A stretch of 64,000 nt of DNA from Mytilisepta virgata (taxonomy: Eukaryota > Mollusca > Bivalvia > Mytilida > Mytilidae). The stretch spans positions 63,930,694-63,994,693 of the forward strand of contig CM051520.1 in the NCBI GenBank assembly GCA_028015205.1, written 5' to 3'. The notes beneath the pieces are model-generated. The model was not told the DNA's origin. It searched no databases and worked only from the letters and a program-made list of their open reading frames with translations. The position numbers were made by a program, and so were the translations under genes. Below, in pieces: positions 54,596 to 64,000 of the stretch; positions within the stretch are counted from its first letter, which is position 1; the number at the start of each line of letters is the position of its first letter.

Positions 54596-56188
54596 CTATA
54601 CACATTCGCAGAGACCGTCCTTCTTATGAACTAAAACAACATTACTGGAAAACGGACTGTTCGATTCACGAATAGCACCCGATTCTAGCATTTCTTGTAA
54701 GTGCTCGCAAACCTCATTGAACATTGACGGTAGTATGCGTCTATAAGAATCTTTAAACGGAGTTTCATCTGTCAACTTAATTTCATGTTCAACGAGATCG
54801 GTAAAACCAAGATCGGTAGGAACAGTAGAAAACACGGATTTCCAACTGTTAATTAGTCGCACGAGTCGCTTTCTAGTATGTTCGTCCGGTAATTCATCGA
54901 TTTTAATACCAAGTTTTTCTATTTCTTTTTCCATTTCCTTATAATTTATCTCACCATCTTCCACCAACTCTGACTGTTTATTCTCTCTTTCATATCCTTT
55001 ACTCTCATTGGATCTATGTCTTAAAACTTTACCCTCATTTAAACCACATAAAACTGACTTCGGTTTAATTTCTACAACTTTTGCGGTCATATTAAAAATT
55101 CGTATAGGCACCCTATTTTTTCCAGTTTTCCCTACTTCAACTACTCGCGGACAAACTGATATTTGATCTGAAAGTTTACAGTCTATATTCTCAGTAACAG
55201 CGGAACCCGTAGAATTTGATAAATCAAACTCGATCGCTCGGATTTCTCTTCTGAGAGTGTCAAAATTCTTAACTGTATCATATTTGTGTCTGCTAGCGTT
55301 TCGTAAAAGAGGATCACTTAAGCCGGACCAAAATTTTGTTCTCAACATCTCATTTTTAGAATCGGGACTAATATGACCTTTTTCGTTTGCAGACTGTAGA
55401 ATAGATTCAAGTTTCATACCATAATCTGCGACTGTTTGATTGGGCTCTTGTTTTTCTCTATAAAACTTCTGTAAAAAAGCCTCACTACTATAAACGTTAC
55501 CAAAAACGCCTTCTAGTTTTTCAACAATTTGACTAGGATTCGCTGTTTCAGGCAAAGTCAACAATAAACCTCTCGCCTGACCCTTCAGAGAATTTCTAAT
55601 TGACTGAAGTATTACAATATCTGTATAATTACCCTCTCTTATCAGACATTTAACTTCGAACTTCCAGACTTCAAAACTTGTCTCACTTTTCTGATCACCA
55701 GAAAAAATCGGAATTCTGGGTCTTTGCCAATTTACTAAATTTGAATTGACAACACTCTGATCTTGGTTATTAAATGAACTATGATGTGTTTTGATAATTT
55801 TGGGCTTAACATCTCGTCTAACAGGAGTTACAGGTTGTATCTTCCCAAACTCAATATTGGGGGAAGGTGGTCTGGGAGGAACCTTCTCATCTTTTTCTGA
55901 TTTGATATCAGATTTTGGAGTACTTTGATTCTGAAACATTTTATATTCGTCACCAGTAACAACTCTATACTGAGTATGATCATGTAAAAATTTGATCATC
56001 TTCTCAATATTATGCTTATCAATCTGATCTGTTCGTTTTGAAAAAGATTTATCTTCACCCTTGCCATACGTCAAGAAATGCCTTGTATCTAAGTCAAAAA
56101 CAGTACACAAATACACTAAAGTACAATGAATGAAAATGAGTGATGATAATGAGTATGAAAACTTACCAATGATTCCGTCTTTTGTCAA
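54596..56188 (-). pseudogene. F2 Gag joined to RT N-terminal part, right arm (internal deletion)
   Basis: 530 open codons. Gag is as in the left arm up to IRAIEFDLSNSTGSAV. A deletion then removes the RG-rich tail and protease, and the frame continues with CKLSDQISVCPRVVEVGKTG, KPKSVLCGLNEG, EKLGIKIDELPDEHTRKRL, GFTDLVEHEIKLTDETPF and LQEMLESGAIRESNSPFSSN (RT N-terminus). It ends just after KKDG because one G is missing. No ATG at the opening. Interesting as a single long frame across a deletion, but it lacks protease and RT catalytic blocks. Confidence 0.8.
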
Positions 56189-57078
56189 AAGTCAATTTCG
56201 TGAGTGCAGAGGAAATCAGAAAATTCAGATATCTAATAGTACATGCACGCTTAGAAATGCATACTGAAAAATACAAATAACAAATTACAAAAAATCAAAA
56301 ATATAAGCAAATTCAAAATTAACACATAAAAGTACTAAATCTCAAATTAGAAAAACATACATTTTGAATTTTGAAATTTACTGTTCATAAAAAATACTTT
56401 AACGTCCTGTCTGTATTCCGGAACAATGCATGGTGGTCTTCCCTATCTAACTCTTCGAGTTCACTGTACTATTACGAGTTTATCTATCAGTAAACGGACA
56501 AGTATGCGCATCACAAGAAAATAATTCCTTATGTACTGTCGGGCGGAAACAATATAACTATCCCACATATATACAACATATATACACACACAGCGCTGTT
56601 TTCGTTTACATAATTGATCCTATTAACTCGCTATCGAAATTAAGACGAAATTCGAGTAATAAAATACAACGTCTATTACCACTATTAAAATTGCAAGCTG
56701 ACAAGAAACATGTTGCAGTAGTTTTCATTCAACAAACTCTTCGTAGAAGAAACAAATTAAATAGATACAGGTAAATCACCTTCTGGTTAATCGGTCAACT
56801 ACATGTTGTATATAATTACGTAATTAAAGTTGAGTCGGCGTTTGTATTTTACACAGTCGTTGAATTTATATTAACAAGCGTAAAATTCTGTCGTTGGGCC
56901 AAACTAATGAAGATTAAATACAACACGCAAAAACTTTCGTAGAGCCAGACTAACAAACAAAACTAGTGATGATTTAGTAATAACATATAAGTCGTTGAGC
57001 CTTAACTAAGCTGACAACATAATACTAGTGGTTTTGGAGTTACAGAATATTAAGGACATCTCGCTGGAGCCTCCAATT
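56189..57078 (-). other. F2 leader, right arm
   Basis: Mirror of 48435-49324 with scattered substitutions and small indels. No gene. Confidence 0.6.
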
Positions 57079-57702
57079 TGTTGCCGGTTATTTTAACCTT
57101 TCGGCATTAAATAATTACAATGTGATTGAAATGTTTTATTCTGCAATATAATGTCAAAGGTTTGCACCTTTGCGCTGTTCCACGCCTTTAAACAGAATGA
57201 AATAAGAAGGCTCATGTAAGAATTTACACAGGTAAAACAGGTTAATTTGCATTTAAAGGTGTGCTCGATTTAGTATATAAAAGTTCGTCTGTCGTCAATG
57301 TCTGTATACTGATATGAATATGAATATGAATTTATGATGAATATGATGACTTATAATGAATAACAAAAAAAACACATGATACAACATAGTTTTATAAAAC
57401 ACAAAATAATGCGGTGACAATAGCTAATAAAATTTTGAGGTTAAAATTGTGCGTGCAAAACATGCGTATAATGTGATATTATAAGATGTATTATTGGATA
57501 CATCATTAACATGCATTGGTGACTACAAGTAGAAAACCCCATCAGTCTTGCGTCATGATGAATATGATGAAAACGGATCACATGGCACATGGACATACAT
57601 GTAATGAATGATGAATATGAAAACAATTAAAATGAAAAACGCAAATATTTAATATAATCAATTAATAACAATTTAATATAAAAAATCAAACATCCGGTGA
57701 CA
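57079..57702 (-). repeat. 624-bp LTR, right arm
   Basis: Mirror of the LTR at 47811-48434 with the same length. On the minus strand it starts TGTCACCGG and ends CCGGCAACA, followed by AATTGGAGGCTCCAGCGA. The element-side tract before it reads GGAGGGGGAATA. Confidence 0.8.
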
Positions 57703-57759
57703 TATTCCCCCTCCATGAAAATAATTCGTCCCCGAATTAAACTGAAACAAACTTATAAA

Positions 57760-58300
57760 ATATTAAAATTTTCTAAAACAATTTATGCTCATTTAAGCCA
57801 AGAATACGTTCTATGTGTCGACTTCAAGATGCACAGAAAGATTTCGATGGATGAACTCTGTCAATTAACAATGAATATATATGTCGAAGTTTTTTGCCAT
57901 TTTTGCATCTTACTATATTTGTCTTGATATTTCAAGTACCTAGTTTTACCAATTGAAATTATATGCATATTCCACTTCTGAAAACTCATTGTAGCAATAG
58001 TTGCAAAAACTACTTTACATCACTTCAGAATCATACGTTTCTCAACTTCAGATATAGTGTTGATCAAATGTTAAACATGATCCATTTTCAAATCGAGAAA
58101 AGATTCCTCGTAAAGATAATTTTTCCTACGAAATAATGTACACACATCTGGAATTCCAGCAATAAAATACACAATAGAAGGATGATCTGACTGAACTAAT
58201 TCCTCCACACGATCACACAAAGATTTCAATATACCACCTGGAATTATATGCAGCATTCTTAACAACGACCTAGATTTGAAGCAAAAACTTATGAATTCCT
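57760..58300 (-). pseudogene. F1 post-integrase reading frame, right arm
   Basis: Mirror of 47140-47741: HIIPGGILKSLCDRVEELV, YFIAGIPDVCTLFRRKNYL and SFLDLKMDHV, then a stop (TAA) not present in the left arm. The distal part has a short deletion relative to the left arm. Confidence 0.45.
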
Positions 58301-58342
58301 AAACATACCTAAAACATAAAATTAATCAGATTATAGTTTCTT

Positions 58343-58855
58343 TCATTGTATGAAGTGATACATAGGTGGCAAGTGCCTCTCTATGCACAGTAAGTAAATA
58401 AAAGAACTACAAACTAAAAATATATAAAATCTCCATATATGTTTGGGATACATGTTTGACGTGTTGTACGACGCAAACGAGGCGGACTGAACATTAGGTT
58501 CATTTGACTGTGTCAAACCTTCAGATACTAACGATCTTGACAAATCATTGCTTACCTCCGAATTTCGACTTCTAGAAGAACCAGTTGTCTCAGACGTACT
58601 CACTGAACCATTTATCTCTCTAGTACCCATAGTCTCTATTTGTAATATTGGAAGAGACTCATAATATCTATCTACCGTCCCTGAAAAAGGTTTTATCGAA
58701 TTTGGAGTGAACACTGTAGCCAAATGATTCAGTGACTGTCTATGGGTACACTTGATACAAAATGGTATAAACCCATCATCCGAATGGTTATGTATCTTAT
58801 CTATATCTTCAACTACAGTCTTATTCATACGAGATTCTGATTCACACTCAGACAC
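58343..58855 (-). pseudogene. F1 Pol C-terminal tail, right arm
   Basis: 170 open codons: ESRMNKTVVEDIDKIHNHSD, HRQSLNHLATVFTPNSIKPF, a Ser-rich part and YPKHIWRFYIFLV. This copy is not interrupted by the MITE that splits it in the left arm and so gives the empty site. Confidence 0.55.
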
Positions 58856-58889
58856 TCGATATCCCGAGATTCAATCTTTTCTTGGTTTC

Positions 58890-59192
58890 TTCTATCAACT
58901 CCTCAGTATACAGTGAATAGATGGCAGCAACAAGTTCCTATGAATTGTCCTAGTGTTAACCTTACCCTTACAATACTCTGGCTTTACAATGTAAACGGGT
59001 ATGCTGAGATCTGGTTGTGGGAGACGAGGATGCCAACCGAAAATCAAAAAGTGAGGACTAAAACCCTGTGCTCTCATGTCTCGTCGAATTGTAAGCATGA
59101 ACCAGTAGAGCTACGTAATTCTTCCAATCTGACTTCTGTTCATCACTCAAGGTTCCTAACATACTAAGACGAGTAGAGTTAAACCTCTCACA
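58890..59192 (-). pseudogene. F1 integrase C-terminal part, right arm, deleted
   Basis: FSPHFLIFGWHPRLP is joined directly to QPDLSIPVYIVKPEY and HRNLLLPS. About 290 bp present in the left arm (45281-45572) are missing here; the join shares CA with both sides. Confidence 0.7.
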
Positions 59193-59894
59193 CTAACCAT
59201 TTCCAGAAGGATGCGCAGGGGTTGTTCTAGATTTCTTAATACCAGAAATTTGATATAATTCGGCAATACATCTGGATTCGAAATTACGACCTTGATCTCT
59301 ATGTATACGAGCTGGAAAAGAGTAGTTTTGAATAAACGATTCCCAAAGACATCTAGCAATAGTTTTAGAAGTCTGGTTTCTCGTGGGTATTGCCATAGCA
59401 TATCTAGTAAAGTGATCAGTTATGACGAGAATGTTTTCGAAACCCTCCTTTGACGGTTCCAAAGATAAAAAATCTAAACAAATCATCTCCAAGGGTTGAT
59501 GTGTCTCAATATTTACCAACGCGGAATTATGACTCTTAGACTTTCGTAAAATACAATTAGGACAAATTGACACTTTCTCCTCCACATCTTTAGTTTCTCC
59601 AGGCCAATAAAACCGAGATTTAACCAAATTTAATGTACGATCTCTGCCTTGATGACCAGCATCATCATGCAGCCCTACTAAAGCGACCTCCCTAAAATTC
59701 TCTGGTAGCACTAACTGATGTATAGTTTCTCCGTTCAGATTACTAACCCTATACAAGATGTTATCTCTCAAAACAAGTTTTTCCCAATCATATAATAACT
59801 TATGTACACGTGGCGTGTCACAACCAATTTGTCTTTTACCAGGCCTCTGACCAGACTTCTTCAGATCTATAACCCTAGTAATATCAGTACACAT
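59193..59894 (-). pseudogene. F1 integrase finger and core, right arm
   Basis: 233 open codons, the best preserved integrase in the window: GLHDDAGHQGRDRTLNLVKS, CPNCILRK, EMICLDFLSLEPSKEGFE (Asp1), VITDHFTRYAMAIPTRN, RIHRDQGRNFESR (Asp2 with Ser to Arg just before). It ends HPSGNG with the same TAG as the left arm, before the catalytic Glu. The short segment deleted from the left arm near 44809 is retained here. Confidence 0.85.
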
Positions 59895-60508
59895 TCGATA
59901 GGAGAACTGGTATGAGAAACTAATATTGAATCATGTATGGCCTTGATAGTACCGGAAAACAATTCCCTTTTCTTATAATTTAATCTAAAGAGCGGATCTG
60001 CATCGAAACTCCACTCCTATATACGATATTAAAAACATATATAAGAGGGTTGTTGTCTGTACGAACCTCAAACTTGTAACCATATAAATAATCCTGAAAT
60101 TTATCAGTAACTGCCCACTTTAGTGCTAAAAACTCTCGCTTGTGTGCAGGGTATATCTTTCCAGCTGCTCGCAAACCACGACTAGCTAATGCAATTACTC
60201 TCTCAACACCACCTTGTTTTTTGATACAAAATAACACCTAAACCTTCGCCACTGGCATCAACATTCAAAATAAAGGGTAAACTATAATTAGTGTAAGCTA
60301 AAACTGGTGGTTTACTTAATACCTGAATAATCTTTTCCCGGGCGTCTTGTTGTACCTTTCCCCACTTCCAAGGTGTTGGCTTGACCTTACCGTTCTTTTT
60401 CCGCTTTGCTTTTCTGTTATTCTGATGTCCAATCAACAAATCATTCAGCGGCTTCACTAACTTTGCGTAATTCTTGATGAACTTCCGATAATAAGAGGTA
60501 AATCCCAA
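59895..60508 (-). pseudogene. F1 RNase H, right arm
   Basis: GFTSYYRKFIKNYAKLVKPL, NVDASGEGLGVILYQ, then a frameshift, SRGLRAAGKIYPAHKREFLA, KWAVTDKFQDYLYGYKFEVR and TDNNPLIYVFNIVYRSG. The LGKAKLDATSQRWIAAL stretch of the left arm is deleted here. Confidence 0.8.
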
Positions 60509-61886
60509 AAATCTTCTGAGTCATTTCCCCTTCTGAATTTCTAGCCAATTACAAACAGCGGCAAATTTATCTCGGTCGGTCTTTATTTTGGTACTTGATT
60601 TCTGTTCTAAAAAAACTCACACTTCTTACATTTAAGTTTTAACCCGTTCTTCTTCAATCCATCAAAAACAGATTCCAATCTACACAAGTGTTCCTCAGCG
60701 GTCTTCGAAAATATGACAATATCGTCCAAATAAGTCAGTCATTCTATGAGGTTAAGCTCACGCATACACCTCTCCATAAGTCTCTGGAATGTTGCACAAG
60801 CATTAGTTCACCCGAACGCTTACCGATTATATTCATAAAACCCAAGGGGTTCTAAGTTAAAAGCGGTTTTGTATCGATCAGATTCCTTCAGATTACACTA
60901 CCAGTAAGCCGAGCGCAAATATAACTGAGAAAAATATTTACTTCCGGTCAAACAAGCTAATGTTTCATCGATTCTGTACAAAGCATAAGCGTCCTTTATA
61001 GTTCGCATGTTTTACCTACGAAAATCTATAAAAACGTAATGAACCATCGGGTTTTCTTACTAAAACCACGTTACTGGAAAAAGACTAGATGATTCTCTTA
61101 TAGCCCCTGCTTCCAACATTTCCCTCAAATGTTCACGGACTTCTTCAAAAAGTGAAGGGGGCATACGCCGAAATGGTTCCTTGAAAAGCGTTTCGTCAGT
61201 TAACTTTATATCATGCTCAACCAAAGTAGTAAAACCCAAATCTGTCGGTCCAGTATAAAAAATCGATTTCCACTTGCCTAACAAACTGTTTAACTTTGTC
61301 GTAACATCATCCGGCAAATCATCTCGGATTTAAATACCAAATTCCTTTAAACCAGATTTATCTGGCTGTATTTTTGTCTCCTCTGATATTGAATCTCAGC
61401 CACTATTATCTACCTGAAAACCATCTTAACGTCACTTCACTCACAAAGGGTCGTCTTTGGTTTAATAATAATAGGCTTCGCATAAATGTTACAAATTCTA
61501 ACTGGCACCTTTTGCTTACCATTCCTCTTAACCGAAACAACCCTAGGACAAACAACCTTTCCAATTCTCAGTAACTAAAGTATTATAATCTTCAGGTGTA
61601 CCCTTTAATCGAACCAGACCAGAAATTGTCATTACTGATGATGGCTGTAATTTCAAAGGACGTTTATTCACAGACCTTACCACACCCGAACAACAACTTT
61701 GAAGAACAGAAAATGCTGTATCCTACTGTTTTGGAACTATAATTTCTTCATCTGAAATATTCAGTAAATCTTTACTCAACCTTAGAATATTAGTCCTAAC
61801 AATAATAGGAATCTTTTCATTATATTCTGACAAAGGGACAACTAACATAGGGACTAGTAAAAGATCTCTATGAATAAATGGTATAT
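60509..61886 (-). pseudogene. F1 reverse transcriptase region, right arm
   Basis: Mirror of 42233-43644 and equally broken. 61060-61317 is open with LNSLLGKWKSIFYTGPTDLG, LVEHDIKLTDETLFKEPFRR, MPPSLFEEVREHLREMLEAG and AIRESSS (RT N-terminus). The YLDD region lies at about 60729-60740 with stops around it. Confidence 0.7.
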
Positions 61887-62111
61887 TTACCTAAACCTCA
61901 ACATATCCTTATAGGGATGTTTAGATCCTCCGGCTGCATTAACCAATAACTGAAATTCTTCTACAGGTTTCACCTCAGGTACTGGCTTCATTAACTGTAC
62001 ATGTTCTGACACTGTCGAAATCATAGACCCACTGTCTATTAAATCTCTACACTTCAAAAAGTTAACAAAAATATCAGACTCATTTTTTATACCTACCATT
62101 CTTTCCAACAA
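61887..62111 (-). pseudogene. F1 protease fragment, right arm
   Basis: CRDLIDSGSMISTVSEHVQL and PVPEVKPVEEFQLLV, as in the left arm, with a small indel before the stop. Confidence 0.65.
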
Positions 62112-62193
62112 TGTTTTGTTATTACTTAGCTTACCTTTAGGGCTTTTAAAATTTTTGTCTCTATTTTGCCCTTCAACAGAGACTAATTCAAGT

Positions 62194-63343
62194 TTAAATC
62201 CTGACTCTGTCCTCCTGCATTTGAGTTATACATACCTCAAATCCTCTAAAAGTATTAAATCCCCTATTTTGTCTGGGGTTAAACCTTCCTCTATTTAAGT
62301 GAGTACCTCTATAGTTACTATAAGACTGACTCTGATAGTTAACCGGTTTAGCTTCTTTCGTGTTCATTAATTCACTCTCCAAAGAATTTAACCTTTTTGA
62401 AAATGATTCCATCTCATCCATAAACTGAACAAACTTAGGATCAGTAGTAACTGGCTGATGCATAACAGTAGTTTTGGGTGGCATAGATAACTCAAATTCA
62501 AGCTCTATTTCCCTAACAGCCTTTCGAAACTTGTCAAAATCGGCGGCAATATCATACATGTACCTAGTAGCATTCTTTAATATAGGATCTCTAATACCTG
62601 ACCAAAACTTGGTTTTTAACATATCAGTCCTGACCTTGTGACTTATCTTACGCTTTTCTTAAGCCTTTTGCAATATATCTTCTAATTTCATGCCATATTC
62701 AGCAACAGATTGACATTCCTTTTGCTTTTCTGTGTAAAATGTTTGCAAAAGGGTTTCATTAGAGAAAACATAACCATAAATACCCTTTAACATGTCTAAT
62801 ACTTCCTGTGGTGTGGCGTTTGCAGGGATCGTAAGCAATGAACTACGTGCTTGACCCTTTAATGAATTTCGCATACATTGCAACACTATCAATTCAGGAT
62901 ATAACTTTTCCCTTAATAAACATTTCACTTCAAAATTCCAAACATCAAAGGATGTTTCACCTTTAGGATCACCAGCAAATGTTGGTAACCTTAGCCTCTG
63001 ATAAATAGGGGAAGTTAAATAAGCATTCCGACTCAAATTACTAAAATCAAAATTCACCCTGATATTTCAAACTATCTTGGGGGTTTCTAGTTGGAACTGG
63101 AGGTGATGGGCTCTCTGGAGGAATATCAGCACTAGCCTTAGGAGTACGTGTAAACCGAGGTGCATCGTACTTCAACTCCTGTTTAACTGGTTTAGATTTC
63201 GACAACAAATTATACTCCTCAGTAGTTACAACTTTATATTTACCATGAAGTGTAAAAAACTTAATCATCTTTTCAATCTGATTCTCATCAAATTCAACCC
63301 CATTTTCTTTTACTTTTTCCTGGGAAGTTTCCCCGATAGTCAT
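62194..63343 (-). pseudogene. F1 Gag, right arm
   Basis: 63047-63343 is the ATG-started N-terminal part. 62659-63057 is the capsid part (FAGDPKGETSFDVWNFE, RNSLKGQARSSLLTI, FSNETLLQTFYTEKQ). 62194-62622 is the rest with the RG-rich tail. The three parts are separated by the same frameshift and the same TAA (after ILQKA) as in the left arm. The N-terminal frame overlaps the capsid frame by a few bases, so one slip accounts for the break. Confidence 0.75.
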
Positions 63344-64000
63344 ATTTCATAAGTAAAAAATACACTACTAAAACCCAATCACTTTTGACGATACAAATAT
63401 GAAATGATAATAATACACTGCTGACAGAACAAATAACTGAAAAGACGAATCCTCAGTCGTTTTGTAACTGCAAAGGACATTTTTGAACGTAAATGACTGC
63501 AAAAAGAGTTGCAAATGACTGCAAACGTTGTGTCAGACAAACGTTTTGCTGCTATGGTTGACATATGACTGCCTCAACCTTTTCTAGCGTTGGGTCAGAC
63601 ACATTTTAGCTGACACAACACTTACCTGTGTTGTGGCAGTAGAAATCTATTTGTGGCAATCTTTTTTGTTCATGCCAGTCGATTTTGTACTGTTAAAAGG
63701 TTTTTTTTTCACAACGCAATCTGGCTATTTACCTGGGTTATTATAGACTAAATATGACTGCATCAGCGTTTTACATCTTGTCGCAGACATATTTCGTTGA
63801 ATCAAACATCATGAGATGATCTGTTTAACTGTTTGGGTATTAAGATTCAAATAATTTAATTGAAAAAATAATCGGTCATGAAATAAAATAAACGCGTGGA
63901 GAAAATTGTATTGATCTCGGATTACTAAGAAAATATACAAATAATAGGTAACCTATTTCATGTGTATTTGACTTATAACTTTATGACTTTGAAATTAATA
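63344..64000 (-). other. F1 upstream region, right arm, continues beyond window
   Basis: Mirror of 40132-40788 with about 99% identity over the parts I compared; still matching at the last base of the window. Confidence 0.7.

Larger units (their letters stand above)
54495..64000 (-). repeat. Right arm of the giant inverted duplication (continues past window)
   Basis: Mirror of the left arm: F2 gag/pol start, F2-side LTR, F1 3' region, integrase, RNase H, RT, protease, gag, leader. It carries private indels, including a ~290-bp deletion in the integrase C-terminal part, and lacks the 851-bp MITE. Confidence 0.9.

Noticed and set aside
40132..64000. A simple sequencing fold-back artefact
   Set aside because: The arms differ by an 851-bp MITE with a proper target duplication, by several private deletions and by scattered substitutions. 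One read folded on itself would be identical. A haplotype join is still possible and is listed under the finding.
1..64000. tRNA or rRNA genes
   Set aside because: I looked for cloverleaf or rRNA-like stretches and found none I could support by eye.

Overview
This window looks like a piece of a bivalve mollusc nuclear genome, most likely a mussel of the Mytilus type. The reasons are the AT-rich composition, the absence of any prokaryotic gene organisation, a GIMAP-family exon with a splice acceptor, and very many copies of short interspersed elements with GCTCACCT/AGGTGAGC ends and GTCCGTCC-type tracts. It is almost entirely made of transposable elements. The only host-type coding sequence I can support is one terminal exon of a GIMAP-like (AIG1) gene on the minus strand at about 8.6-9.4 kb.

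Layout. 1-3.7 kb: a non-LTR retrotransposon (LINE) on the minus strand, cut by the window edge. It has an ORF1 with coiled coil, an apurinic-type endonuclease and a frameshifted reverse transcriptase. 3.9-4.5 kb: a 193-bp direct repeat. 4.5-8.3 kb: almost featureless. 8.6-9.4 kb: GIMAP exon. 10.2-14.7 kb: a recent Penelope-like element (PLE) with an intact 1017-codon ORF (OTU protease, reverse transcriptase, Cys-rich linker, GIY-YIG endonuclease). It is preceded head-to-head by an identical-length inverted 5'-truncated copy, and each copy has a candidate hammerhead ribozyme. 15-38 kb: nested and tandem non-autonomous elements, two decayed PLE-type reverse transcriptase fragments, and a foldback element split by about 7 kb of later insertions. 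38.5-40.1 kb: a 1.6-kb imperfect palindrome.

40.1-64.0 kb: a very large inverted duplication of two Ty3/gypsy-like LTR retrotransposons. In the left arm, element F1 (40.1-47.8 kb) and element F2 (48.4-54.5 kb) are separated by one 624-bp LTR. In the right arm the order is mirrored (part of F2 at 54.5-56.2 kb, LTR at 57.1-57.7 kb, F1 to the window end). Both carry a PNMA-like Gag, protease, RT-RNase H, integrase, a serine-rich tail, and a third reading frame after the integrase that vaguely recalls SGNH hydrolases. All are broken by stops, frameshifts and deletions. Several stops are shared by the two arms, so the elements were already dead when they were duplicated. An 851-bp TA-flanked MITE in the left arm has a clean empty site in the right arm, so the arms have diverged since.

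The most interesting items are the OTU-bearing PLE with its paired ribozymes and an initiator ATG supplied by the inversion junction, the giant retroelement palindrome, the post-integrase reading frame, and the GIMAP exon that has lost the recognisable nucleotide-binding motifs. All functional calls rest on reading motifs by eye; no database search was possible.
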